Of a DNA stretch of 64,000 bases, positions 33,693-42,243 are shown in pieces. The DNA lies in contig NZXX01000005.1 of the NCBI GenBank assembly GCA_002702065.1, positions 1-64,000 of the forward strand. Direction: 5' to 3'. The DNA comes from Anaerolineaceae bacterium (lineage in GTDB: Bacteria; Chloroflexota; Anaerolineae; Aggregatilineales; Phototrophicaceae). The notes beneath the pieces are model-generated. The model did not search any database, was not told where the DNA came from, and was given only the letters and a program-made list of their open reading frames with translations. Made by a program: the position numbers and the translations under genes. Position 1 is the stretch's first letter; each line of letters begins with the position of its first letter.

Positions 33693-34640
33693 TCAGGTTG
33701 TTAGGAAATCCTGCAAGGTAGCGGCGCTGTTCAGCGGAACACCTTGCACGCTGCGGTCGATACGTTTGAGCAGGCCGGTTAACACATCCTTCGAACCCAG
33801 CTCGACAAACCGGGTCGTGCCTGCCGCGATCATGTTCTGGATCGACGCCGTCCACAATACGGAACCCGTGAGCTGATTGCCCAGCTCCTCCCGAATCGCG
33901 TCGACACTGTCCAGCGGCACAGCGGTAAGATTGGCATAGACTGGAATTTGCGGGGTGCTGAACGACACAGAGTCCAGGATCCGGCGAAATTCATCAGCCG
34001 ACGATGCCATCAATGGCGAGTGCGCGGCAATGCTGACGGCCAGCTTGACTGCCCGGCGTGCGCCAGCCTCAGTAGCCAGTTGTATGCCCACGTCCAGTGT
34101 TTCGACTTCACCGGAGATGACAACCTGGCCGGGGCAATTGTCATTGGCCATTACGAGGACACCACCGGTCTGCTTCGAAGCCTGTTCGCACAGACTGCGC
34201 ACCGTATCCGCATCCAGGCCAAGCAGCGCAGCCATCGCACCGGGAGACCGCTCGCCAGCCTCTTTCATGACGCGGCCACGTTCGCGTGCCAGTTTTAAGC
34301 CAGCCTCAAAGGAGAGAGCTCCCGCTGCCACCAGCGCCGTGATTTCGCCAAAACTATGGCCGGCGGCCATCGCGGGCGACATGTCCGGCTGTGCAGACTG
34401 CAAGGCCCGCAGCGTAGCGATACCTGTCGTAAAGACGGCTGGTTGGGTATTGATGGTTTGGTTCAGGTCGTCTTCGGGGCCATTAAAGCAGAGACCGGAC
34501 AGTTTGAAACCCAGAATGCTGTCTGCCTGCTCGTAAACTTCGCGTGCAGCGGGATACGCCTCGACAAGATCACGCCCCATACCCACTGTCTGTGATCCCT
34601 GACCGGGGAAAAGCAGCGCCGTCTGTGACCAATCAACCAT
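33693..34640 (-). CDS. fabD: Malonyl-CoA--acyl carrier protein transacylase
   Basis: A 315-residue enzyme that loads malonate onto ACP for fatty-acid synthesis. FPGQGSQTVGMG at the N terminus, nucleophile Ser96 in AAGHSFGE, and the catalytic His in SIAAHSPLM (about residue 204). Length and motif order are normal. The ATG at 34640 follows AGAGGT by 9 nt. It lies 83 bp downstream of rpmF with a weak terminator-like hairpin between, matching the common rpmF-fab gene order; other fab genes are not in the window. Confidence 0.93.
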   Translation of the reverse strand: MVDWSQTALLFPGQGSQTVGMGRDLVEAYPAAREVYEQADSILGFKLSGLCFNGPEDDLNQTINTQPAVFTTGIATLRALQSAQPDMSPAMAAGHSFGEITALVAAGALSFEAGLKLARERGRVMKEAGERSPGAMAALLGLDADTVRSLCEQASKQTGGVLVMANDNCPGQVVISGEVETLDVGIQLATEAGARRAVKLAVSIAAHSPLMASSADEFRRILDSVSFSTPQIPVYANLTAVPLDSVDAIREELGNQLTGSVLWTASIQNMIAAGTTRFVELGSKDVLTGLLKRIDRSVQGVPLNSAATLQDFLTT

Positions 34641-34664
34641 CAATTGTTACCTCTGTGCAAATAG

Positions 34665-34696
34665 AAAAAAAGAGCCATACTGGTGGGTAAGGCTCC
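34665..34696 (-). terminator. Weak terminator/attenuator between rpmF and fabD
   Basis: On the minus strand GAGCC/GGCTC with a 14-nt loop followed by seven T residues. The short stem suggests partial read-through into fabD. Confidence 0.5.
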
Positions 34697-34723
34697 TGAC
34701 GCATTTCAAGCCTCTTGAAGACT

Positions 34724-34909
34724 TTAGTCTTCGTCAACCTCAATAACTGTTTCGCCGCGATAGCTGCCACAGTTCGGGCACACGTGATGTGCTTTGTGAT
34801 ATTCGCCACAGCTTTCGCAAACGACCAGATGATTGAGTGTCAGTGCGTCATGCGCACGGCGCCGGTTACGCCGGCTGCGCGATACTTTACGTTTTGGCAG
34901 CGGACCCAC
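34724..34909 (-). CDS. rpmF: 50S ribosomal protein L32
   Basis: A 61-residue ribosomal protein with the basic N-terminal PKRKVSRSRRNRRRAHD and a zinc-ribbon pair of CxxC motifs (CESCGEYHKAHHVCPNC), so it is the zinc-binding form of L32. Starts at GTG with GAAGGAG 8 nt upstream. Promoter at 34961-34990. Confidence 0.95.
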   Translation of the reverse strand: MGPLPKRKVSRSRRNRRRAHDALTLNHLVVCESCGEYHKAHHVCPNCGSYRGETVIEVDED

Positions 34910-34960
34910 TGGACACGCTCCTTCTTCTCAGATGATTACCAGACAAAACTACGGGGTTAT

Positions 34961-34990
34961 ATGATAATAGCCATGCAAGGTCTGTGTCAA
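34961..34990 (-). promoter_or_regulatory. Sigma-70-type promoter for rpmF
   Basis: Perfect TTGACA (34985-34990) and TATCAT (34961-34966) on the minus strand, spacer 18 nt (17 if TTATCA is used). Confidence 0.7.
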
Positions 34991-35200
34991 GGCACGGTGC
35001 ACCCTGTTCGCCAATTCCATATAGACAAATAACGCTTTTTTGTGACATTCCCTGCGGATAAGCAGTTTCTTAGTCACACACCGGATTCCTGAACCGAAAA
35101 GACAGTGCAAAATGCCAGCGCCCCTTACGATTGGCTGACACACCTGCAAGTAAATCTTTAGGAATAGGGAGTACGCTGGTGTCGCTTGAAAGAGGTATAC

Positions 35201-36709
35201 ATGACTGAAGCTTCAGAGACGCAACACATCAACACTGAGCCTGAGCGCAATGTCGGCAAAATCATTGCGCGAAATACCTTGTTCGGCATTGGCGGCCAGC
35301 TTGCCCTCCGTGTCGTAAGTTTTATTTTTACCGTACTGGTTGTTCGAACCCTGGGCGAAGAACATTTCGGCCAGTATTCAATCGTGCTTGCCTGGGCCGG
35401 GCTTTTCTCAGTCATTGGTGACCTCGGCATCAACCAGTATCTGGCCCGTGAAATCGCTAGAGACAAGAACGCTGCGAACGAGCTGTTCTGGGACACGGTC
35501 GTTCTGCGGTTCATACTGGCCCTGCTCGCGTCGGTGATCACGGTCGGCGGCGCGATCCTGTTGACCGATTACTCGACGGACATCGTGATCGGTATTGCCC
35601 TGTTTACGATGACGTATTTTTTCATGGCGCTTTTTGCCCCGATCCAGAGCATCCTGACCGGCAACGAACGTCTCGACGTCATCTCCATCATGAGCGTCAT
35701 TATGCAGATCATCTTCATGGTGCTGTCTGCTGTTTTTCTGCTGATGGGGTTCAATTTTGTCTGGCTGATCGTCGCAGGCGTGCTGAACATGCCCATCGTG
35801 ACAGCGCTGCAATGGTACGTGATCCGTCGCAATAAACTTGGCCCGCCACGCTGGAATATCAACCCGACGATGTGGATGAGCGTCATCCGCGCCGGGCTAC
35901 CTTTTGCTGCCGTCCAGCTTTCGCTGTCTTTTGCGTTTCAGGTCGATACCATCTTTCTCAGTCACTACACTTCCGATGCAGTTGTCGGCTGGTACGGCGC
36001 GGCCTACCGTCTAACCCTGACTCTGTTTACCATTTCACAGTCTTTCAACAACGCCATATTGCCCACCCTCGCCCGCGAACACACCACCAACCCGGAAACA
36101 GTCCGCAAGTGGTATTACGCCTCGGTGCGGTTTATTGTCATGATTGGGCTGCCGATTGCGGTTGGCGGTTCAATCCTGAGTCGTGGCATTGTCATGGTCT
36201 ACGGGGATGACTTCCTGCCGTCCGCCGTTGCGTTTGCGATTCTGGTATGGGATATACCGTTTGTGATGTATCACTCGTTCTGTGGCAATATCAGCACGTC
36301 TATACGGAAAGAGGGCAATGCAGCACGTATTTACATGAGTGTTGGAATTCTGAATATCATACTTAATGCCTTCCTTGTACCTAAATTCGGCATCGCGGCA
36401 GCCTGTTTTGCAACCGTTCTTACGGATCTATTCGGCGCAGCTTTGTTTTATGCGGTACTCCGACGCGAGTTAGGGCCCGGCCTCAAACTCAATCGTTTGC
36501 TTTGGATTGGGGCAGCAGCGGCAGCGATGGGGGTCATCATCTTCTTGCTACGCGACTACAACATCTTCGTGACCGTGGCAATTGGGGGTGTGTTCTATCT
36601 GCTGCTCGTTTGGAAACTCCCGACCCTGGCACAAGATGAACGGACACAATTGCTGAATTTGGCAGGGCGACTGGGCAGTCGCCTTCGCCCTGTCTTCTTG
36701 AGAGGATAG
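35201..36709 (+). CDS. Polysaccharide flippase (MATE/Wzx-like, oligosaccharide flippase family)
   Basis: A 502-residue membrane protein with about 14 hydrophobic segments. The N-terminal NTLFGIGGQLALRVVSFIFTVLVVRTLGEEHFGQYSIVLAWAGLFSVIGDLGINQYLAREIAR is the typical start of the polysaccharide-biosynthesis/Wzx family. It would flip lipid-linked glycans across the membrane. The ATG at 35201 follows AAAGAGGT; the TTG 15 bp upstream is rejected. Followed directly by a glycosyltransferase, consistent with an exopolysaccharide or surface-glycan operon. Confidence 0.85.
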   Translation: MTEASETQHINTEPERNVGKIIARNTLFGIGGQLALRVVSFIFTVLVVRTLGEEHFGQYSIVLAWAGLFSVIGDLGINQYLAREIARDKNAANELFWDTVVLRFILALLASVITVGGAILLTDYSTDIVIGIALFTMTYFFMALFAPIQSILTGNERLDVISIMSVIMQIIFMVLSAVFLLMGFNFVWLIVAGVLNMPIVTALQWYVIRRNKLGPPRWNINPTMWMSVIRAGLPFAAVQLSLSFAFQVDTIFLSHYTSDAVVGWYGAAYRLTLTLFTISQSFNNAILPTLAREHTTNPETVRKWYYASVRFIVMIGLPIAVGGSILSRGIVMVYGDDFLPSAVAFAILVWDIPFVMYHSFCGNISTSIRKEGNAARIYMSVGILNIILNAFLVPKFGIAAACFATVLTDLFGAALFYAVLRRELGPGLKLNRLLWIGAAAAAMGVIIFLLRDYNIFVTVAIGGVFYLLLVWKLPTLAQDERTQLLNLAGRLGSRLRPVFLRG

Positions 36710-36715
36710 TCATTG

Positions 36716-38035
36716 ATGCGCATTCTGATTGCTCTCCATGGATTCCCGCCTACTCATACTGCCGGCGCAGAACGGCAGGCAGAACGCATGGCACACTGGC
36801 TGATTCAACATGATTTTGATGTTGAGGTGTTTGCCATCGAAAACGTCAAATCCAAAACGGTGCAACTGGAAACCGCTGACGAAAACGGTCTGCTGGTCCA
36901 TCGTCTTTCCTACGACCTCGGCAAAGATGGGGGATCATTCAGAAACCTCTATGATCACCCGGATGTGGTGCAAGCCCTGACGGACGTGCTAATAACAAAA
37001 CCCTTTGACCTGGTTCATATCATCAGTGGCTATTTGCTGGGTTCCGGGGCTATCAATGCGATCCGCAGCCTGCATATACCCGTCATCGTTAGCCCGATGG
37101 AATACTGGTTTTTGTGCGACCACCTGAATCTGATCCAGTCGACTGGCGAACTGTGCAGCGGTCCGGAATCCGACCAGAAGTGCGCGCGCTGCCTCCTGGA
37201 AATGAAACGGCGCTATCGCATACCGGCACAGATCGCTGCGCCACTGGCGAACAGCTTCTGGAAGATCGGGCTAAACCTGCCGTTTGGCGAACATATGATT
37301 GAGGATGTGCGAGAGCGGCGGCAGCAGTTGAGCAGCGCCTTGAATGCCGCCGATATGGTGATCTGTAATTCCCGGTTCCTGATCAGCAAGTTTAACGAAT
37401 TCGGCTTTGATACCGAGCATTACCACTATCTCAGACAGGGCCTGGCGGCAACGCCTCAGCAAACGCCGCGCGCACGCCCGGAAGGTTCACTTCGTGTGGG
37501 CTACATCGGCCAGATCAAACACCACAAAGGCGTCGACCTGCTCATCAACGCGGTTATTCGTTTACTGAAAGATGGGCATCCGGTGTCGCTCGATCTTTGG
37601 GGCGGGGAATCTGCCGAACCGGAATACAGCCAGCATCTTCGGCAGCAAAGCCAGCCCTACCCCTCTATTCGATGGAATGGTGTGTATACCGGCAATCAGG
37701 TATGGGATATTCTGGCAAATTTCGATTTGCTGGTGGTGCCATCGCGCTGGTACGAAAACAGCCCCAATGTGATTTTGGAAGCACATCACAGCCACCTGCC
37801 CGTCGTCGCAACCCGGCTGGGCGGCATGGCCGAGATGGTGCAGCACGAAACCAATGGACTGCTGTTCCAGTTAAACAGCGTGGATGACCTCTACAAGCAG
37901 CTCAGGCGTTTCTTCACCGAGCCGGACCTGCATGACCGACTGCAATCCGGCATCACACCCGCACACACTATTGATGAAGAAATGCAGGATACGGTACAGT
38001 ATTATCATCAACTTGTCGGCCAGCATGTGACCTGA
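36716..38035 (+). CDS. Family-4 glycosyltransferase
   Basis: A 439-residue GT-B glycosyltransferase. N-terminal acceptor domain (ILIALHGFPPTHTAGAERQAERMAHWL), C-terminal donor domain with VGYIGQIKHHKGVDLLINAV and the E-x7-E-type block VPSRWYENSPNVILEAHHSHLPVVATRLGGMAEMV. An unusual cysteine-containing insert (CDHLNLIQSTGELCSGPESDQKCARCLLEMKRRY, about residues 132-164) is also found in some GT4 proteins and could bind metal. Cytoplasmic face of the membrane. Downstream of the flippase by 6 bp. Confidence 0.85.
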   Translation: MRILIALHGFPPTHTAGAERQAERMAHWLIQHDFDVEVFAIENVKSKTVQLETADENGLLVHRLSYDLGKDGGSFRNLYDHPDVVQALTDVLITKPFDLVHIISGYLLGSGAINAIRSLHIPVIVSPMEYWFLCDHLNLIQSTGELCSGPESDQKCARCLLEMKRRYRIPAQIAAPLANSFWKIGLNLPFGEHMIEDVRERRQQLSSALNAADMVICNSRFLISKFNEFGFDTEHYHYLRQGLAATPQQTPRARPEGSLRVGYIGQIKHHKGVDLLINAVIRLLKDGHPVSLDLWGGESAEPEYSQHLRQQSQPYPSIRWNGVYTGNQVWDILANFDLLVVPSRWYENSPNVILEAHHSHLPVVATRLGGMAEMVQHETNGLLFQLNSVDDLYKQLRRFFTEPDLHDRLQSGITPAHTIDEEMQDTVQYYHQLVGQHVT

Positions 38036-38042
38036 TAACCAA

Positions 38043-38912
38043 GTGCAATCGCTACTCGCTACAATTGAAGAACGAACCGGGCTGAGGGGGACGCAGTTTC
38101 AACCGCTCAGCGGCGGCATGATCGGCGACGTCTACCAGATTGATCTCGCCGATGGGCGCAAGGTTGTCGCCAAAGTTGCCGATTCTGAAGCCGCCAGTCT
38201 TCGCATCGAAGGCTATATGCTGCGCTACCTGGGTGAACACAGCCAGCTGCCCGTGCCGGATGTATTGTATGATGCCGATGACACGCTGCTGCTGATGACC
38301 TACATCGAGGGGCAGAGTCAACTTGGCGACGCCGAACAGCAGCACGCGGCTGAATTACTGGCTGACCTGCATAATCTGACGCAGCCGCAGTACGGGCTGG
38401 AGCGCGACACGATGATCGGCCCACTCCACCAGCCCAATCCGCCCAGCGATTCGTGGATTGATTTTTTCCGCGATCATCGGCTGCTCTATATGGCGCGGCT
38501 GGCACACGCCGATGGTCCGCTGCCTGCCGACTTTCTGGCGCGCATCGAAAAGCTGAGCACCCGGCTGGATAACTGGTTGTTCGAGCCGGAGCAGCCGTCG
38601 CTGATTCACGGCGACATCTGGACAACCAACGTCCTCACGCGTCAGGGCCGCATTACTGGCTTCATTGATCCGGCCATTTATTACGCCCACGCCGAGATCG
38701 AGCTGGCCTACACCACCCTGTTCGGCACCTTTGGGCGCACGTTCAATTCTGCATTCTTCGATCATTACCACACACTGCGCCCGATCCAGCCCGGATTCTT
38801 TGAGGAACGCCGCCATCTGTACAATCTGTATCCGCTGCTGGTGCACGTGCGGCTCTTTGGTGGCAGCTATATGAACCGCGTCGACGAGATTTTGCACACC
38901 TTTGGCTTCTAA
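38043..38912 (+). CDS. Fructosamine kinase-like phosphotransferase
   Basis: A 289-residue protein of the fructosamine/ketosamine-3-kinase family, related to aminoglycoside phosphotransferases. ATP-binding region GGMIGDVYQIDLADGRKVVAKV with the catalytic-lobe Lys, hinge LLMTYIEG, the catalytic loop LIHGDIWTTNVL (Asp about residue 196) and the metal-binding FIDPAIYYAHAEIELAY. It may repair glycated amines. Starts at GTG 7 bp after the glycosyltransferase. Confidence 0.82.
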   Translation: MQSLLATIEERTGLRGTQFQPLSGGMIGDVYQIDLADGRKVVAKVADSEAASLRIEGYMLRYLGEHSQLPVPDVLYDADDTLLLMTYIEGQSQLGDAEQQHAAELLADLHNLTQPQYGLERDTMIGPLHQPNPPSDSWIDFFRDHRLLYMARLAHADGPLPADFLARIEKLSTRLDNWLFEPEQPSLIHGDIWTTNVLTRQGRITGFIDPAIYYAHAEIELAYTTLFGTFGRTFNSAFFDHYHTLRPIQPGFFEERRHLYNLYPLLVHVRLFGGSYMNRVDEILHTFGF

Positions 38913-38916
38913 CAGG

Positions 38917-38946
38917 TTGCACAAATAAATTCAGACGAATTATATA
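38917..38946 (+). promoter_or_regulatory. Possible promoter of the lysW operon
   Basis: TTGCAC (38917-38922), 18-nt spacer, TATATA (38941-38946). Transcription from about 38953 would include both leader peptides. The -35 match is poor; the -10 is good and the region is AT-rich. Confidence 0.4.
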
Positions 38947-39014
38947 TAGAAACCCACCTGATTATCCGTTATGATTATGCTATCTTGGATTTTGGGACAC
39001 TTTTACCAAATCAC

Positions 39015-39068
39015 ATGAACAACATACTTTTCACCAAGAAGGCAAAGAAGATTGAACCGGACAGTTAG
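39015..39068 (+). CDS. Lysine-rich leader peptide 1 of the lysW operon
   Basis: A 17-codon mini-ORF, MNNILFTKKAKKIEPDS, with four AAG lysine codons at 39036-39041 and 39045-39050 and no arginine codon. The last lysine codon lies 6 nt before attenuator segment 1 and the stop codon (39066-39068) lies inside segment 2, as in trp-type attenuators. The ribosome site is weak. A 15-codon mini-ORF at 38971-39018 overlaps its ATG (ATGA) and may feed ribosomes to it. Confidence 0.75.
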   Translation: MNNILFTKKAKKIEPDS

Positions 39069-39133
39069 TTCGGGTTTTTTGCTTCTCCTGATGTGAAAGC
39101 AGACCTGCCCGGACTAACCGAGCAGGTTTTTTT
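39057..39133 (+). promoter_or_regulatory. Lysine attenuator 1 (pause hairpin, antiterminator, terminator)
   Basis: Segment 1 (39057-39062, CCGGAC) pairs with 39068-39073. Segment 2 (39064-39074) pairs over 11 bp with segment 3 (39108-39118), one G-T pair. Segments 3 and 4 form the terminator ACCTGC/GCAGGT (39103-39108 with 39122-39127), with an inner CGG/CCG stem, followed by seven T residues. Stalling at the Lys codons would mask segment 1 and favour 2:3 (read-through); a ribosome at the stop codon would mask 1 and 2 and let 3:4 terminate. Confidence 0.8.
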
Positions 39134-39160
39134 ATTGTGTGGCACAACGAGATTGACCCG

Positions 39161-39229
39161 ATGATCGCTATCGAAATTTTCGACACGAAGAAGAAGCAGG
39201 TCAAGAAGCCAACCCCCGGGTCTGGATAG
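39161..39229 (+). CDS. Lysine-rich leader peptide 2 of the lysW operon
   Basis: A 22-codon mini-ORF beginning MIAIEIFDT, followed by KKKQVKK and ending in a Pro/Gly/Ser tail. Five AAG lysine codons lie at 39188-39196 and 39203-39208, none for arginine. The stop codon (39227-39229) overlaps segment 2 of the second attenuator. Same geometry as leader 1, with little sequence identity outside the lysine run. Ribosome site weak (GAGA 9-10 nt upstream). Confidence 0.75.
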   Translation: MIAIEIFDTKKKQVKKPTPGSG

Positions 39230-39293
39230 TTGTGCTGCGCCCTGACTGTGTGCGCCACCGCCGTCCAGACCAAACCTGGGCGGCGATTTTTTT
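39219..39293 (+). promoter_or_regulatory. Lysine attenuator 2 (antiterminator and terminator)
   Basis: Segment 2 (39219-39227, GGTCTGGAT) pairs with segment 3 (39263-39271) over 9 bp. The competing terminator is a 10-bp stem, 39259-39268 with 39276-39285, 7-nt loop, followed by seven T residues. The two structures share 39263-39268 and exclude one another. Segment 1 is less clear: CCA/ACC at 39209-39214 can pair weakly with 39219-39225. It ends 40 nt before lysW. Confidence 0.78.
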
Positions 39294-39333
39294 GTCTACT
39301 GATCGAAACCTGAATGATAAGGAAAGAACGAAC

Positions 39334-39507
39334 ATGACCAGCAACGCCACCTGCCCCGAATGCGACGCCGACGTGAATATCCCGGCGGATGCAATGGAAA
39401 ATGAATTGATCGCCTGCGCAGACTGCGGCGCCGAACTCGAAATTATCAGCCTTGATCCGGTCGAGCTTGAACTGGCGCCGGAAGTTGAAGAGGATTGGGG
39501 CGAGTAA
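39334..39507 (+). CDS. lysW: Amino-group carrier protein LysW
   Basis: A 57-residue acidic carrier protein. The N-terminal zinc ribbon CPECDADV...CADCGAEL (two CxxC) and the conserved C-terminal EEDWGE identify LysW. The gamma-carboxyl of the terminal Glu is joined to the alpha-amino group of alpha-aminoadipate (lysine branch) or glutamate (arginine branch), shielding it through subsequent steps. The start at 39334 has AAGGAAAG about 9 nt upstream. First structural gene after the tandem attenuators; 3 bp from lysX. Confidence 0.95.
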   Translation: MTSNATCPECDADVNIPADAMENELIACADCGAELEIISLDPVELELAPEVEEDWGE

Positions 39508-39510
39508 TTC

Positions 39511-40389
39511 ATGCGCATCGGCATCCTGATTACCCACATCCGCGCTGAGGAAAAACTGCTCATCACCGCCTTTCAGGAGCGCGGCGTCGAGCCAGATATC
39601 ATCCTCGACCGTGATCTGAATTTTAACATCACTGCCGGGCCGGAACAGCTCGCACCCAGCGGTGTACCCTGGCAGGCCTACGACCTGATCATGGAACGCA
39701 GCGTCAGCACGTCACGCGGTCTGTATGCGCTGGCCATCCTCAATAGCTGGGGCATCAACACCATCAACCGCTACGATACTGCCGCGACCTGCGCCGACAA
39801 ACTGCGCACCAGCGTCGCGCTGGCCCAGGCGGGCGTCGCACAACCCGCAACCCGCGTGGCCTTTGACCCCGACACCACCCTGCAAGCACTGGACAATCTG
39901 GGCTATCCGGCAGTGTTCAAACCCGTCACCGGGTCGTGGGGCCGCTTGCTGGCACGGGTCAACGATCAGGATGCAGCCGAGGCGATCATCGAACATCGCC
40001 AGACACTGGGCGATTACAACCACCATACCTACTACATTCAAGAATATGTGAACAAACCGGGGCGCGATATCCGTGCCTTCGTGATTGGCGACCGCACCGT
40101 CTGCGCCATCTACCGCACCTCGCCGCACTGGATCACCAATACGGCACGCGGTGGTCAGGCCAGCAACTGCCCGGTGACGCCAGAGATTGACGCCCTGTGC
40201 ACAGCCGCAGCCAAAGCAGTCGGCGGCGGTGTGCTGGCGATTGATCTGCTGGAAGACGCTGACGGCCAACTGCTGGTCAACGAAGTCAACCACACGATGG
40301 AATTCCGCAACAGCAGCGCACCAACGGGGATCAATATCCCTGCTGAAGTCGTGGCCTATGCGTTGAGCCAGGTGAGGGTAACCGCGTGA
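39511..40389 (+). CDS. lysX: LysW--2-aminoadipate ligase (ATP-grasp)
   Basis: A 292-residue RimK-like ATP-grasp ligase that joins the C-terminal glutamate of LysW to the amino group of alpha-aminoadipate. Landmarks: ATP-binding [32 protein letters not shown] and the metal/substrate-binding [13 protein letters not shown] typical of LysX/ArgX. Sequence alone does not separate the aminoadipate (LysX) and glutamate (ArgX) forms with certainty; the lysine-codon leader peptides favour lysine. Overlaps lysY by 4 bp. Confidence 0.9.
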   Translation: MRIGILITHIRAEEKLLITAFQERGVEPDIILDRDLNFNITAGPEQLAPSGVPWQAYDLIMERSVSTSRGLYALAILNSWGINTINRYDTAATCADKLRTSVALAQAGVAQPATRVAFDPDTTLQALDNLGYPAVFKPVTGSWGRLLARVNDQDAAEAIIEHRQTLGDYNHHTYYIQEYVNKPGRDIRAFVIGDRTVCAIYRTSPHWITNTARGGQASNCPVTPEIDALCTAAAKAVGGGVLAIDLLEDADGQLLVNEVNHTMEFRNSSAPTGINIPAEVVAYALSQVRVTA

Positions 40390-41411
40390 CAACAGTCGGA
40401 ATCGTGGGTGGCAGCGGCTATACCGGCGGCGAACTGCTGCGTTTGCTGCTGCTTCACCCGGACGTCGAGGTGACACAGATCACCAGCCGCAGCGAAACCG
40501 GGCGCTATGTGTACACCGTGCACCCGAACCTGCGCGGGGTCACCCAGTTGCAGTTCATTCACCCGGACGCCTTGCAGCCCTGCGATGTGCTGTTTCTGGC
40601 GCTGCCACACGGCACAGCCGCCAAAGCTATCGAGCAGTATGCCGCCCTGGCCCCGACCATCATTGACCTGTCCGCCGATTTCCGGCTGAAAGACCTAGAC
40701 GCGTACCGGCGCTGGTATGGCGAAGATCATCCCGCGCCAGACTGGCTGGATCGTTTTGTCTACGGCCTGCCAGAGCGCAACCGCGAGGCGCTGCGCGGCG
40801 CCCACTACGCCAGCGGCGTTGGCTGCAACGCGACAACCGTCAACCTGGCCCTGTGGCCGCTGGTACAGGCGGGCTGGCTGCAACGCGGCGCAGTCGAGAT
40901 CAAAGTCGGCTCATCCGAGGGGGGCAATCAACCCAACGCCGGGTCGCATCATCCGATCCGCAGCGGGGCCGTCCGCACCTACAGCCCAACCGGGCATCGC
41001 CACATGGCCGAAGTGAAGATGATGATGGGGGCCAACGTTCCGCTGCATTTTGCCGTAACCGCCATCGAGATGGTTCGTGGCATTCACCTGCTGGCGCATT
41101 GCTATCTGAATGAGCCACACGAAGAAAAAGAAATTTGGAAACTATATCGTTCTGCTTACAACGACGAGCCGTTTATCCGGCTGGTGCGCAGCAAAACCGG
41201 CCTGCACCGCTTCCCGGAACCACGCATTGTCGCCGGGACCAATTTCTGCGACATCGGCTTTGAGATGGACGAAACCGGCGATCATCTGGTGGTCATCGCC
41301 GCGCTGGATAACCTGGGCAAAGGCGCGGCTGGCTCCGCCGTTCAGTGCATGAACCTGATGCTCAACTTTGACGAATGTGCGGGGCTGCGCTTCCCCGGCA
41401 TCTATCCGTAA
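40386..41411 (+). CDS. lysY: LysW-gamma-L-alpha-aminoadipyl-6-phosphate reductase (ArgC family)
   Basis: A 341-residue NADPH-dependent reductase homologous to ArgC. NADP motif [22 protein letters not shown], catalytic Cys in [16 protein letters not shown] (about residue 149) and the His region HRHMAEV. It reduces the carrier-bound acyl phosphate to the semialdehyde. GTG start, 4-bp overlap with lysX. Assigned to lysine rather than arginine by its neighbours. Confidence 0.9.
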   Translation: MTTVGIVGGSGYTGGELLRLLLLHPDVEVTQITSRSETGRYVYTVHPNLRGVTQLQFIHPDALQPCDVLFLALPHGTAAKAIEQYAALAPTIIDLSADFRLKDLDAYRRWYGEDHPAPDWLDRFVYGLPERNREALRGAHYASGVGCNATTVNLALWPLVQAGWLQRGAVEIKVGSSEGGNQPNAGSHHPIRSGAVRTYSPTGHRHMAEVKMMMGANVPLHFAVTAIEMVRGIHLLAHCYLNEPHEEKEIWKLYRSAYNDEPFIRLVRSKTGLHRFPEPRIVAGTNFCDIGFEMDETGDHLVVIAALDNLGKGAAGSAVQCMNLMLNFDECAGLRFPGIYP

Positions 41412-41424
41412 CGAGGGGACTAAA

Positions 41425-42243
41425 ATGATTTCGACGGCAATCGACAATGTTCTGGTAGTCAAACTCGGTGGTGGCGAAGGGCTGGACCTCGACGCAAGCT
41501 GTCATGACCTGGCCGATATGGCAAACAACCGGCCCATGATCGTGCTGCATGGTGTCAGCGCGCTGGCCAACCGCATGTGCGAAGACGCCGGGCATCCGGT
41601 GCAAACACTTACCTCTCCATCTGGCCACACATCGCGCTACACCGACCCCATCACACGCGATATTTTCGTGCAGGCGTCGGAAATCGCCAACCAGCAGGTG
41701 GTCGAACGCCTGCGGGCACGCGGCATCAACGCCATTGGTCTTGTCGGCGAAGACACCCTCATTCGTGGCGAGCGCAAGTCCGCCATCCGCGCGCTGGTAG
41801 CCGGGCGTGTGCGTGTCGTGCGCGATGATTACAGCGGTTCAATTACCGGCGTGGATGGCGCCCGTTTGCAGCAGTTGCTCCAGGCCGGGTTTGTGCCGGT
41901 GCTGCCGCCAATGGCAATCAGCGAGGAAGGTCTGCTCAATATTGATGGCGACCGTGCCGCTGCCGCCGTTGCCGGGTCGCTGCACGCCAGCGAACTCGTC
42001 ATTCTCAGCAATGTACGCGGCCTGTATCGCAGCTTCCCGGACGAAAGCAGCTTTGTGCAGCAGGTCAACGCGCATCAGATGGAGTCGGCATTGGAATGGG
42101 CACAGGGGCGCATGAAACGCAAAGTCCTCGGTGCGCAGGAAGCCCTTGATGGCGGCGTTCAACGCGTCATCATCAGCGACGGTCGGGTTAGCCAGCCGGT
42201 GCAGCAGGCGCTGGCCGGTCAGGGAACGGTATTTATACGATGA
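41425..42243 (+). CDS. lysZ: LysW-aminoadipate kinase (ArgB family)
   Basis: A 272-residue amino-acid kinase related to N-acetylglutamate kinase. LVVKLGGGEGLDLD is the phosphate-binding start, IVLHGVSALANRM the substrate-binding glycine region, and NIDGDRAAAAVAGSLHASELVILSNVRGLY the nucleotide-binding block. It phosphorylates the side-chain carboxyl of LysW-aminoadipate. The ATG at 41425 follows GAGGGG by 6 nt. Its stop overlaps the lysJ start (ATGA). Confidence 0.9.
   Translation: MISTAIDNVLVVKLGGGEGLDLDASCHDLADMANNRPMIVLHGVSALANRMCEDAGHPVQTLTSPSGHTSRYTDPITRDIFVQASEIANQQVVERLRARGINAIGLVGEDTLIRGERKSAIRALVAGRVRVVRDDYSGSITGVDGARLQQLLQAGFVPVLPPMAISEEGLLNIDGDRAAAAVAGSLHASELVILSNVRGLYRSFPDESSFVQQVNAHQMESALEWAQGRMKRKVLGAQEALDGGVQRVIISDGRVSQPVQQALAGQGTVFIR

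Noticed and set aside
38913..39333. L-box lysine riboswitch or T-box leader upstream of lysW
   Set aside because: No T-box sequence (AGGGTGGNACCGCG-like) and no lysine-riboswitch core were seen; leader-peptide attenuation explains the Lys codons and the alternating pairings better.
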